Positions 1 through 5,527 of a stretch of 7,623 nt of DNA are shown here, piece after piece. Under the pieces are notes generated by a model. The model was not told the origin of the DNA, ran no database searches, and saw only the letters and a program-made list of their open reading frames with translations. A program made the translations under genes and the position numbers. Positions within the stretch are counted from its first letter, which is position 1; each line of letters opens with the position of its first letter. Source of the DNA: Desulfotignum sp. (lineage in GTDB: Bacteria > Desulfobacterota > Desulfobacteria > Desulfobacterales > Desulfobacteraceae); contig JAABSS010000006.1 in NCBI GenBank assembly GCA_011390235.1, positions 1-7,623 on the forward strand. The letters run 5' to 3'.

Positions 1-29
1 GACACCTGACAGCCATAAAGGAGGGATAA
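1..29 (+). CDS. 3' end of an upstream gene (last codons only)
   Basis: The frame starting at base 3 reads His-Leu-Thr-Ala-Ile-Lys-Glu-Gly and stops at TAA 27-29, three bases before the GTG start of the next gene. The ribosome binding site of that next gene lies inside these last codons, a common arrangement in tightly packed operons. Too little is present to identify the protein. From the usual make-up of molybdenum hydroxylase operons, a molybdopterin-binding or 2Fe-2S subunit would be the natural guess, but this is only inference from the neighbour. Confidence 0.45.
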
Positions 30-32
30 GCC

Positions 33-1007
33 GTGCTACCACAATTTTCATATGTCCGGCCGGATACATTACAAGATACTGTAAAGCATCTGAATGAGAA
101 AAACGCTGCCATCCATGCAGGCGGCACCGATCTGATCGGGTGCCTGCGCGATGGTATTATGCAGGTGGACAAAATCGTCAGTCTGAATGCATTGTCCGAT
201 CTTCACGGAATCAGGGAAACCGCAGACGGGGGCCTGGTCATCGGTGCGCTGACAACCATCACCGAACTTGCGGAAAATCCACTGGTGCAGCAAAAATATC
301 CCGGCCTTTCCCGGGGAGCGTCTGAAGTGGCCAGCCCCCAGCTTCGAAACCAGGGGACCATAGGCGGAAACCTCTGCCAGAAGCCCCGCTGCTGGTATTA
401 CAGAGGAGAATTCCACTGCCGGCGCAAAGGCGGGAAAACCTGCTATGCCCTGGACGGAGAACACCAGTTTCATGCCATATTCGGACATGATTTTATCTGT
501 ATCATTACCCATCCTTCCGATACGGCCCCGCCCCTGGCCGCACTTTCAGCAAAGCTCAAAATTTCCGGCCCGGAGGGCAGCCGGACAATCCCGGTGGAAG
601 ATTTTTATCTGCTGCCGGTGGAAAATCCACAGGCGGAAACCGTGTTACAACCAGGAGAGGTGGTAACCCATATTGTATTGCCCGCACCTGCCGAAAACCT
701 GCGAAGTTCCTACCGCAAGGTCCGGGCCCGCAGGTCTTGGGATTTTGCCCTTGCCGGACTGGCCCTGGCTTTGGAAATAGAAAATGATACCGTCACCAGG
801 GGCCGGGTGTACTTGTCCGGTGCTGCGCCGGCACCCTGGCGGAGCCGGCCGGTGGAAGAGGCCATCACAGGCCGAAAACTGGATGCCGCAACCATTCAAA
901 AAGCGGCCCGGGCAGTGGTGGAAGATGCCACGCCGATTCTGGGAAATACCTATAAAATGGATCTTTTCAAGGGTGTGGTGGAAGAAGAGCTGCATGCCAT
1001 CCGCTGA
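33..1007 (+). CDS. FAD-binding subunit of a molybdenum hydroxylase, with a 4Fe-4S-type cysteine insert
   Basis: This 324-residue protein is the FAD subunit of a xanthine dehydrogenase-family enzyme. In such complexes it passes electrons between the iron-sulfur subunit and FAD. The FAD pyrophosphate motif AGGTDL is at residues 29-34 and the second motif, TIGGNL, at 109-114. The C-terminal third matches the CO dehydrogenase flavoprotein C-terminal domain. Directly after TIGGNL comes an insert with Cys115, Cys120, Cys129 and Cys137. Such a four-Cys insert holds an extra 4Fe-4S cluster in the 4-hydroxybenzoyl-CoA reductase beta subunit and in PaoB/YagS-type aldehyde oxidoreductases; ordinary XdhB/CoxM proteins lack it. 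The start is GTG at 33, chosen because AAAGGAGG (17-24) lies 8 bases upstream and the conserved N-terminal FSYVRP sequence follows at once. The substrate cannot be read from this subunit. The partner subunits would lie upstream, outside the window. Confidence 0.9.
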   Translation: MLPQFSYVRPDTLQDTVKHLNEKNAAIHAGGTDLIGCLRDGIMQVDKIVSLNALSDLHGIRETADGGLVIGALTTITELAENPLVQQKYPGLSRGASEVASPQLRNQGTIGGNLCQKPRCWYYRGEFHCRRKGGKTCYALDGEHQFHAIFGHDFICIITHPSDTAPPLAALSAKLKISGPEGSRTIPVEDFYLLPVENPQAETVLQPGEVVTHIVLPAPAENLRSSYRKVRARRSWDFALAGLALALEIENDTVTRGRVYLSGAAPAPWRSRPVEEAITGRKLDAATIQKAARAVVEDATPILGNTYKMDLFKGVVEEELHAIR

Positions 1008-1087
1008 CAGCGCAGTGTGCAGGTTTGTCGCTATGATATTTTTCGACATGAGGCACCGCCTTAAATCAAAAGGGAGCAAAGACAATT

Positions 1088-2041
1088 ATGGATGACAACA
1101 ATCCCATTATAACCTTTACCATTAATCCGAGTCTCGATATAAATGCTGCAGTGGACACCATTGAACCTGTCAAAAAAATGCGCTGCAGCAATGTCATGAT
1201 CGATCCCGGCGGCGGGGGCATAAATGTCAGCCGCACCATCACCCGGCTGGGGGGCAACTCTACTGCTGTGTTTCTTGCAGGAGGCAGCACCGGCAAAAGC
1301 ATTGATGGCATGCTGGATGAAGAAGGTGTCAAAAGTGTACCTGTTTCTCTGGATGGCACAACCAGGCAAAATATCGCTGTTCAGGAGAAAAAAAGCGGGT
1401 ACCAGTACCGATTTGCCCTGCCTGGTCCAAAAATCAGTGAACAAGATTGGCAGCAGTGTTTACAGAAAACAGCGGAACAGGGCAGGTCAGCAGACTATGT
1501 GGTTGCATCGGGAAGCCTGCCTCCGGGAGCGCCTGATGATCTGTACGCCAGGGTGGCAGCGCTTTTCCAGGACAGTCCCACCAGGATAATTCTGGATACC
1601 TCAGGAGATGCACTCAGGCACGCCCTGGAGCAGGACATTTATCTGATCAAACCCAATCAGCGGGAACTGGAATATGTCTGCGGCTGTTCTCTTGACCGGG
1701 AAAAGGACCAGGAAAGGGTATGCCGGGACATGATTGCCAACGGCAGGTGTGAAGTGCTGGTGCTCACCCTGGGCAAGGATGGTGCATTGCTTACCTCTGA
1801 AAATGAGCAGATCCGCATCCCCGGACACAAGGTCGATGAAGTCAGCTCCATAGGTGCGGGCGACAGCTTTGTGGGGGCCATGGTTCTGGCCCTGCAGCGA
1901 AAACAAAATTTGACAGATGCCCTGCTTTACGGCATGGCTGCCGGAACAGCCACCCTGATCACCGAAGCGACACAACTGTGCCGCAAAGAAGATACGGAAA
2001 GGTTTTACAAAGAATACCAGGAGATTTACAGCCAGCTGTGA
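1088..2041 (+). CDS. pfkB: 6-phosphofructokinase, PfkB (ribokinase) family
   Basis: A 317-residue PfkB-family sugar kinase, most like E. coli Pfk-2 (309 residues), which phosphorylates fructose 6-phosphate with ATP in glycolysis. The N-terminal part has the sugar-binding signature GGGGINVSR at residues 41-49 and a TRQN segment after the lid region. SGSLPPG is at 141-147, followed by a KPNQ-E segment. The ATP/anion-hole signature GAGDS is at 256-260, with Asp259 as the expected catalytic base. The C-terminal segment with a GTATLIT stretch and Leu-Cys also follows Pfk-2. The ATG at 1088 is preceded by AGGGAG at 1071-1076. The gene lies 80 bases after the FAD subunit in the same direction, so co-transcription is possible, but the two functions are not obviously related. 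1-Phosphofructokinase (FruK) or tagatose-6-phosphate kinase (LacC) are related alternatives; similarity along the whole chain favours Pfk-2. Confidence 0.88.
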   Translation: MDDNNPIITFTINPSLDINAAVDTIEPVKKMRCSNVMIDPGGGGINVSRTITRLGGNSTAVFLAGGSTGKSIDGMLDEEGVKSVPVSLDGTTRQNIAVQEKKSGYQYRFALPGPKISEQDWQQCLQKTAEQGRSADYVVASGSLPPGAPDDLYARVAALFQDSPTRIILDTSGDALRHALEQDIYLIKPNQRELEYVCGCSLDREKDQERVCRDMIANGRCEVLVLTLGKDGALLTSENEQIRIPGHKVDEVSSIGAGDSFVGAMVLALQRKQNLTDALLYGMAAGTATLITEATQLCRKEDTERFYKEYQEIYSQL

Positions 2042-2055
2042 TAGCACAATGTCAA

Positions 2056-2115
2056 ACCTCCTGACATCAGGTGCAGACCTCCTGACATCAGGAGCAGAGC
2101 CTCTGTGACATCAGG
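2056..2115. repeat. three tandem copies of a short palindromic repeat
   Basis: The 15-base sequence CCTCCTGACATCAGG occurs at 2057-2071 and again, identically, at 2078-2092. A diverged third copy, CCTCTGTGACATCAGG, is at 2100-2115. The shared core TGACATCAGG starts at 2062, 2083 and 2106, so the spacing is 21 and then 23 bases, about two helical turns. The first two copies contain CCTGA-CA-TCAGG; in the second copy the symmetry extends to CTCCTGA-CA-TCAGGAG. The array sits 15 bases after the pfkB stop in the gap between convergent genes. It could be a set of operator sites, a hairpin-rich transcript end, or a small tandem duplication. The sequence does not decide between them. Confidence 0.75.
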
Positions 2116-2177
2116 TATTTTCCAATCCGGCAACTGCGGCCCTGAGAACCAATTTCTGGCTGGGGCCTGAATAGTCC

Positions 2178-2201
2178 AAAAACAGAACTATTCTGATTTT
2201 T
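2178..2201. terminator. symmetric hairpin, candidate bidirectional terminator for pfkB and ftsH
   Basis: On the plus strand the sequence is AAAAA, then CAGAA (2183-2187), CTA, TTCTG (2191-2195), A, TTTTT (2197-2201). On either strand it therefore reads as a hairpin followed by a run of T. The 5-bp stem with a 3-base loop is weak unless the flanking A and T runs also pair. The ftsH stop codon TAG (2190-2188) forms the loop. The position between convergent genes supports a shared terminator. A second pairing, GAATAGT (2169-2175) with ACTATTC (2187-2193), overlaps it. Confidence 0.4.
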
Positions 2202-4155
2202 CTTCCTGCTGCAGATCCAGAAGTTCTTCTATCTCCTCAGATGTAAGTGTTTCTTTGTCCATTAATTCTTTTGCAAGCAGATCCAGGTTCTGGCGATTTT
2301 CCTGCAGGATTTTTTGCACCTGTTCATAGCTGTTATGAAGAATGGCTTTAACTTCAGTATCGATTATCTCAGCGGTTGCTTCGCTATAGTCTTTATCCTC
2401 GGTCAGTTCCCTGCCGAGAAACGGATGGGGTTCTCCTTTTTTAAAAACCATAAGTCCGACCTGTTTGCTCATACCCCATTGACATACCATCCGCCGTGCC
2501 AGCTGGGAAGCCTTTTTCAGGTCGTCACCAGCCCCGGAGGTAACATCGTTAAACACCTCTTCCTCAGCTGCCCGGCCCCCTACCATAATGCAAATTCTGT
2601 TCAGCAGGTATGTCTTGCTCAGATTATGCCTGTCCTCTTCCGGCACCTGTTCGGTTGCACCCAAAGATCTGCCCCGGGGGATAATGGTTACCTTGCTGAG
2701 GGGATCTGCTCCCGGGATCAGCAGAGCAGCAAGGGCATGACCGGCTTCATGATAGGCAATCATCTTTTTTTCCTTATCAGAAAGCCTGTCTTCGCGCTTG
2801 ATCCCCAGCATGATTTTATCCCGGCTTTCATGAAAATCTTCCATTTCCACCTGTTTTTTGTCTTTTCGGGCAGCAAGCAGCGTTGACTCGTTCACCAGGT
2901 TTTTCAAATCAGCACCACTGAAGCCTACTGTGGCCTTGGCCAGTGAATCATAATCAATATCCCCGGCTTTTTTCACTTTTTTAAGATGTACCTTGAGAAT
3001 CTGTTTCCTTGCCTCTTTCTGGGGCATTTCCAGGCTGATCCTGCGGTCAAATCGTCCCGGGCGTATCAAAGCCGGATCCAGTACATCCGGACGGTTGGTG
3101 GCGGCCAGCACAATGACGGATTCCTGCTTGCCGAACCCGTCAATTTCGGAAAGAATCTGGTTCAGGGTCTGCTCACGTTCATCATGTCCCCCGCCGACCC
3201 CTGTTCCTCTGACCCTGCCGATGGAGTCCAGCTCATCGATAAAAATCAGGGACGGCGCATTTTTTTTGGCAACCTGGAACATGTCTCTGACCCGGGAAGC
3301 CCCCACTCCGACAAACATCTCTATAAATTCGGATCCGGAGATGGAATAAAACGGCACATTCGCTTCTCCTGCCATTGCCCGGGACATAAGGGTTTTTCCC
3401 GTACCCGGCGGTCCCACCAGCAGTATCCCTTTGGGCAGTTCAGCGCCAAGGTCAAGATAGGCAGAGGGATCGCGCAGGTAATCTGACATTTCCTTTAATT
3501 CTTTTTTGGCGTTTTCCAGGCCGGCAACATCTTCGAAAGTAACGTCAACTTCTTCTTTTTGAATTTTTTTTGCCTTGGATTTACCAAACCCGAACGCTCC
3601 TTTGGGCCCGCCCAGTCCCCCCATCTGATCTTTCATCTTTTTGTTTGCGTAAACAAAAAATCCGATAAGGAGCAGCCAGGGCAAAAGGCTGATCAATCCC
3701 CTGGCAAGCCAGTTAGTTTCATCGGGTTCCGCATGTATTTCCACCTGGTTTTTTTCTAAAAGCGGCATCAGCTCGGGATCTTCAAAAGTCGGCATCACCG
3801 TGGAAAAAGCATCGGGTTCAGGGTCCGGCTGGTCTGTGCCTTTGGCTTCCTCTGGTGTCTCTTTTTTATCTGGCGCTGCTTCTTTTTCTGAGGCCTTTTC
3901 TTCATCTGGTGCCTCTTTTTCCTCTTCAGCATATTGCCCGGTTATCTTCCGGCCTTTTACTTCGATGCTGGCAACTTCACCTGCTGCAACTTTTTGCTTG
4001 AATTCAGAGTAGGCAATATCCTCAATCTGCTTGTCCGCCATGAAGCTTGTATAGCCAATAGAAATAAGAATCCAGAAAACAAAAAACAACAGCAGGCGCA
4101 GCCATGTCGGAGATTTGTCTATGATATTTTTCTTTTCAGAATTTGGTTTGCCCAT
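2188..4155 (-). CDS. ftsH: ATP-dependent zinc metalloprotease FtsH
   Basis: FtsH is a hexameric inner-membrane AAA+ protease that extracts and degrades membrane and short-lived soluble proteins. From the ATG at 4155 it has 655 residues, the usual length. Two membrane segments (about 19-38 and 153-170) flank a periplasmic domain. Walker A GPPGTGKT is at 248-255, the pore loop FVGVG at 281-285 and Walker B Asp307-Glu308. The second region of homology spans 352-371, with arginine fingers Arg368 and Arg371. The zinc site HEAGH is at 469-473 and the likely third ligand is Asp545. All catalytic residues are present. A GTG at 4176 would add seven residues but has no ribosome binding site, so ATG 4155 is preferred. 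Unusually, the periplasmic domain contains about 40 residues (76-115) made almost only of Glu, Lys, Asp, Ala and Pro. The gene is convergent with pfkB. Confidence 0.96.
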   Translation of the reverse strand: MGKPNSEKKNIIDKSPTWLRLLLFFVFWILISIGYTSFMADKQIEDIAYSEFKQKVAAGEVASIEVKGRKITGQYAEEEKEAPDEEKASEKEAAPDKKETPEEAKGTDQPDPEPDAFSTVMPTFEDPELMPLLEKNQVEIHAEPDETNWLARGLISLLPWLLLIGFFVYANKKMKDQMGGLGGPKGAFGFGKSKAKKIQKEEVDVTFEDVAGLENAKKELKEMSDYLRDPSAYLDLGAELPKGILLVGPPGTGKTLMSRAMAGEANVPFYSISGSEFIEMFVGVGASRVRDMFQVAKKNAPSLIFIDELDSIGRVRGTGVGGGHDEREQTLNQILSEIDGFGKQESVIVLAATNRPDVLDPALIRPGRFDRRISLEMPQKEARKQILKVHLKKVKKAGDIDYDSLAKATVGFSGADLKNLVNESTLLAARKDKKQVEMEDFHESRDKIMLGIKREDRLSDKEKKMIAYHEAGHALAALLIPGADPLSKVTIIPRGRSLGATEQVPEEDRHNLSKTYLLNRICIMVGGRAAEEEVFNDVTSGAGDDLKKASQLARRMVCQWGMSKQVGLMVFKKGEPHPFLGRELTEDKDYSEATAEIIDTEVKAILHNSYEQVQKILQENRQNLDLLAKELMDKETLTSEEIEELLDLQQEEKSE

Positions 4156-4162
4156 GTTTTTT

Positions 4163-4169
4163 CTTCCTT
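4163..4169 (-). promoter_or_regulatory. ribosome binding site that decides the ftsH start
   Basis: On the minus strand AAGGAAG is followed by 7 bases and then the ATG at 4155. The upstream in-frame GTG at 4176 has no purine-rich sequence at a suitable distance; the bases before it read CTCAATTT. This site is the reason for placing the ftsH start at 4155. Confidence 0.7.
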
Positions 4170-4172
4170 TTT

Positions 4173-4319
4173 TCACAAATTGAGATACCCGTCAGGGAGC
4201 AGACTGGTGGCCAGCATTATCTGATTGATAGCCTGGTGGTCGGTCCAGGTGCGCACCTGCTGATTTTCAGGTGCCAGCCAGAAGCCTTCGATAGTATGCT
4301 CTGTCCTGAACCGGAACAT
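4173..4319 (-). CDS. small ORF upstream of ftsH, 48 residues, unknown function
   Basis: An open frame on the minus strand runs from ATG 4319 to TGA 4175-4173 and ends 17 bases before the ftsH ATG. The peptide begins MFRFRTEHTIEGFWLAP and ends LLPDGYLNL. Its composition is ordinary and protein-like, with Trp, Phe, Asp, Gln and Leu mixed, without the low complexity of most random frames. I do not recognise it. No membrane segment or metal motif is visible. There is no clear Shine-Dalgarno sequence before the ATG, and a TAA lies two codons upstream in frame, so the start is uncertain. It may be a small gene co-transcribed with ftsH, a translated leader, or the remnant of a longer gene. Confidence 0.42.
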   Translation of the reverse strand: MFRFRTEHTIEGFWLAPENQQVRTWTDHQAINQIMLATSLLPDGYLNL

Positions 4320-4370
4320 GTGTTAATGTCATATATCTGTAAATGTCATGTGACTGTGAGATTAACACAT
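4318..4370. promoter_or_regulatory. 10-bp inverted repeat and nested palindromes upstream of the ftsH transcription unit
   Basis: ATGTGTTAAT (4318-4327) and ATTAACACAT (4361-4370) are perfect inverted repeats, 33 bases apart. Between them lie two direct copies of ATGTCAT (4326-4332 and 4343-4349) and the small palindrome GTCA-TG-TGAC (4345-4354). On the minus strand, a weak promoter-like pair TTGCAG and GTTAAT with a 17-base spacer overlaps the distal arm. The proximal arm includes the start codon of the 48-residue ORF. The region is likely regulatory for ftsH, either as a protein-binding region or, if transcribed, as an RNA hairpin. The classical CIRCE heat-shock repeat is not present. Confidence 0.45.
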
Positions 4371-4415
4371 TATTCTGTGGTAACTGCAATGGGTAGATTC
4401 CTGTATTTGCCTAAG

Positions 4416-4586
4416 TTATAGACATTTTTTCCTGATTTCATCTGCCATTCTCACCATCTTGGATCTCTCGCTTATTGCCGGTGACGGATTCATGGCCTGC
4501 TCGCCTATATCCTCAGCACTCTGATCCTTGTGTTGATCGTTTGTCAGTTTTTTTAGGATCTGTTTCAGGTGCTGGGGAACCGGCAT
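4416..4586 (-). CDS. small ORF, 56 residues, hydrophilic, unknown function
   Basis: An open frame on the minus strand runs from ATG 4586 to TAA 4418-4416. The peptide begins MPVPQHLKQILKKLTND and ends MVRMADEIRKKCL. It is strongly hydrophilic, with two segments (near residues 5-16 and 40-54) that look like amphipathic helices and an Asp/Glu/Gln-rich middle. I do not recognise it. A TAG stop lies three codons upstream, so this ATG is the first possible start, and only a weak AGAAG precedes it. It is in the same frame as the 48-residue ORF nearer ftsH, but stops and the inverted-repeat region separate the two. It may be a small real gene or a decayed one. Confidence 0.38.
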   Translation of the reverse strand: MPVPQHLKQILKKLTNDQHKDQSAEDIGEQAMNPSPAISERSKMVRMADEIRKKCL

Positions 4587-4626
4587 GTTCTTCTACATGC
4601 TCTTTACCTTCCAATATGCAGAAAAA

Positions 4627-4661
4627 CCTGTATTGCCAATAACAGGGTTTTCAATAATAAT
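4627..4661 (+). promoter_or_regulatory. candidate sigma-70 promoter with overlapping palindrome for the coiled-coil gene
   Basis: A -35 box TTGCCA (4633-4638) and a -10 box AATAAT (4656-4661) are separated by 17 bases; each differs from consensus at one position. The -35 box is the centre of an imperfect palindrome, CCTGTATTGCCAATAACAGG (4627-4646), a possible operator. A perfect TATAAT at 4668-4673 is an alternative -10, but it has no good -35 at normal spacing. Further down, AAGCAA-AAA-TTGCTT (4683-4697) is another small inverted repeat in the likely leader. All this lies within 120 bases upstream of the ATG at 4742. Confidence 0.4.
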
Positions 4662-4741
4662 GGTGAATATAATAACAGTAAAAAGCAAAAATTGCTTAAT
4701 ATCTGAAAATAACCTATGGAAATTATTAAGGAGGAATATCG

Positions 4742-5131
4742 ATGACACAAGAAAAAGACCGCGTAAATGAAGGAAGAGAGTTTCGCCAGGGTCTGATGGA
4801 CAGGCTTGAAGTAGAGTATTCTGCCGCTGAAACCGTTAAACCTGAAGAGGACAAGCAAAAATACATCCAGGCAATGGAAGAACGGGTGGCAAAACTGAAA
4901 GTCATGACCGAGGAAATGAAGGAAAAAAGCAAGGATATGAGCAAAGAAGCAAGAGCGGAGTTTGAAAAGGAAATAGAAAAACTCCAGGACCTGCAGGCTG
5001 ATGCCAAATCCAAATTAAATGATGTCCGCGAGTCAGGAAGCGGCGCCTGGAAGAAACTGCGTGACAGCAGCACGAAGGCTTGGAAGGATCTGGCGGACGG
5101 CGTTAAAAAAGCTGTCGGCAAATTCCGGTAA
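4742..5131 (+). CDS. small charged coiled-coil protein, stress-response type
   Basis: A 129-residue soluble protein with no signal peptide or membrane segment. Residues from about 35 to 95 are almost continuous charged helix rich in Glu, Lys, Ala and Met with heptad-like spacing, so a coiled coil is likely. The tail has two related Trp-containing units, AWKKLRDSSTK and AWKDLADGVKK, ending in a basic C-terminus. A coiled coil followed by repeated AW-x-x-L units resembles small bacterial coiled-coil proteins annotated as the sll1863-type stress-response family; this comparison is from memory of the pattern. A strong AAGGAGG (4728-4734) lies 7 bases before the ATG. It appears to be monocistronic, with its own candidate promoter and a hairpin after the stop. 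The molecular function is unknown. Confidence 0.82.
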   Translation: MTQEKDRVNEGREFRQGLMDRLEVEYSAAETVKPEEDKQKYIQAMEERVAKLKVMTEEMKEKSKDMSKEARAEFEKEIEKLQDLQADAKSKLNDVRESGSGAWKKLRDSSTKAWKDLADGVKKAVGKFR

Positions 5132-5140
5132 TCCCGTCTG

Positions 5141-5183
5141 GCAGCAGGGCAGATTACAACCTCTCAAAAATCTGCTCTGCTGC
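5141..5183 (+). terminator. 15-bp hairpin after the coiled-coil gene: terminator or dispersed palindrome
   Basis: GCAGCAGGGCAGATT (5141-5155) and AATCTGCTCTGCTGC (5169-5183) pair over 15 positions with a single G-U pair in the RNA and a 13-base loop. The hairpin starts 9 bases after the stop codon, which fits a transcript end. Only GTTTCT follows, so the T run is poor. The long stem with a sizeable loop is also typical of REP-like intergenic palindromes that occur in many copies in a genome. Confidence 0.55.
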
Positions 5184-5291
5184 GTTTCTAAACACCATGT
5201 CCGGGCTGATACCTTGCCCAATCACAAATTATTTCCTGCATCAAAGCGAACCAAAAGAGGACCACAGAAACTTGTTCTGTTCACCTGATGA

Positions 5292-5318
5292 TGGCGCACC
5301 GGGCAAACCGGTGCGCCA
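5292..5318 (+). terminator. GC-rich 11-bp hairpin followed by a T-rich stretch
   Basis: TGGCGCACCGG (5292-5302) and CCGGTGCGCCA (5308-5318) form a perfect stem with a 5-base loop. The T-rich stretch ACTTTTATTTT follows only 10 bases later, after GGCCCGGGAT. Part of the left arm, CCGGGC (5299-5304), can instead pair with GCCCGG (5320-5325), so two exclusive hairpins are possible. A terminator for an unseen transcript is the simplest reading. It lies before the likely kaiC promoter region, so it would insulate the operon from upstream transcription. Confidence 0.5.
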
Positions 5319-5417
5319 GGCCCGGGATACTTTTATTTTGACAGAAACGGCCACCATTACATCCTTTGTGAATAATGATTGCACAATGAAAAAAACTCTG
5401 GTATTTTTCACCATTAT

Positions 5418-5480
5418 TTGACAAAAGTTCTCTGGTTAACGGTTTGTCACAGGTGACAGTGAATATAAAAAAGATATTTT
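5418..5480 (+). promoter_or_regulatory. putative control region of the kaiCB operon with palindromic operator
   Basis: TGTCAC-AG-GTGACA (5445-5458) is a perfect 6+6 palindrome. Its left half also forms an inverted repeat with the upstream TGACAAA (5419-5425), pairing with TTTGTCA (5443-5449). A possible -35, GTGACA (5453-5458), is followed after 16 bases by TATTTT (5475-5480), and TATAAA is at 5464-5469. No pair is close to consensus, so the exact promoter is uncertain and may need an activator bound at the palindrome. The ribosome binding site GGAGA (5516-5520) for kaiC follows. Confidence 0.35.
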
Positions 5481-5527
5481 TTGAACCACAGTAAAAACAT
5501 TAAGGTAAAGAGATCGGAGAATTTCAC

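Larger units (their letters stand above)
5132..5527. other. 396-base gap without a convincing gene, rich in hairpins
   Basis: No frame here has a good start, a ribosome binding site and protein-like content together. The gap holds a long hairpin (5141-5183), a small inverted repeat ACAGAA-ACTTG-TTCTGT (5264-5280), a GC-rich hairpin (5292-5318), two TTGACA boxes (5338-5343 and 5418-5423) without good -10 partners, and a palindrome (5445-5458) ahead of kaiC. After 5330 the sequence becomes AT-rich, as expected of a promoter region for the kaiC operon. A small RNA or leader RNA is possible but not shown. Confidence 0.5.

Noticed and set aside
1026..1048. TGTCG / CGACA inverted repeat in the gap between the FAD subunit and pfkB
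   Set aside because: A 5-bp stem with a 13-base loop is expected by chance, and no T run follows it.
2056..2115. CRISPR array
   Set aside because: The repeats are only 15-16 bases, spaced by 6-7 bases, with no spacer-length unique segments and no cas genes nearby.
2138..2167. GGCCC / GGGCC inverted repeat with an inner AGAA / TTCT stem
   Set aside because: The stem is broken by unequal internal loops and no T run follows on either strand. The symmetric hairpin at 2178-2201 is the better terminator candidate.
4176..4176. GTG at 4176 as the ftsH start, giving 662 residues
   Set aside because: It has no ribosome binding site. The ATG seven codons downstream has AAGGAAG at ideal spacing.
4143..4421. 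92-codon plus-strand frame opposite the 5' end of ftsH
   Set aside because: It begins antisense to ftsH, lacks a ribosome binding site, and the opposite strand gives more protein-like reading.
5241..5357. 38-codon minus-strand frame with AAAGGA a few bases before its ATG
   Set aside because: The start context is fair, but the frame reads through both arms of the hairpin at 5292-5318 and the peptide has no recognisable features. Kept out without conservation evidence.
5197..5421. 74-codon plus-strand frame in the gap before kaiC
   Set aside because: It has no ribosome binding site, runs straight through the GC-rich hairpin at 5292-5318, and the peptide looks random.
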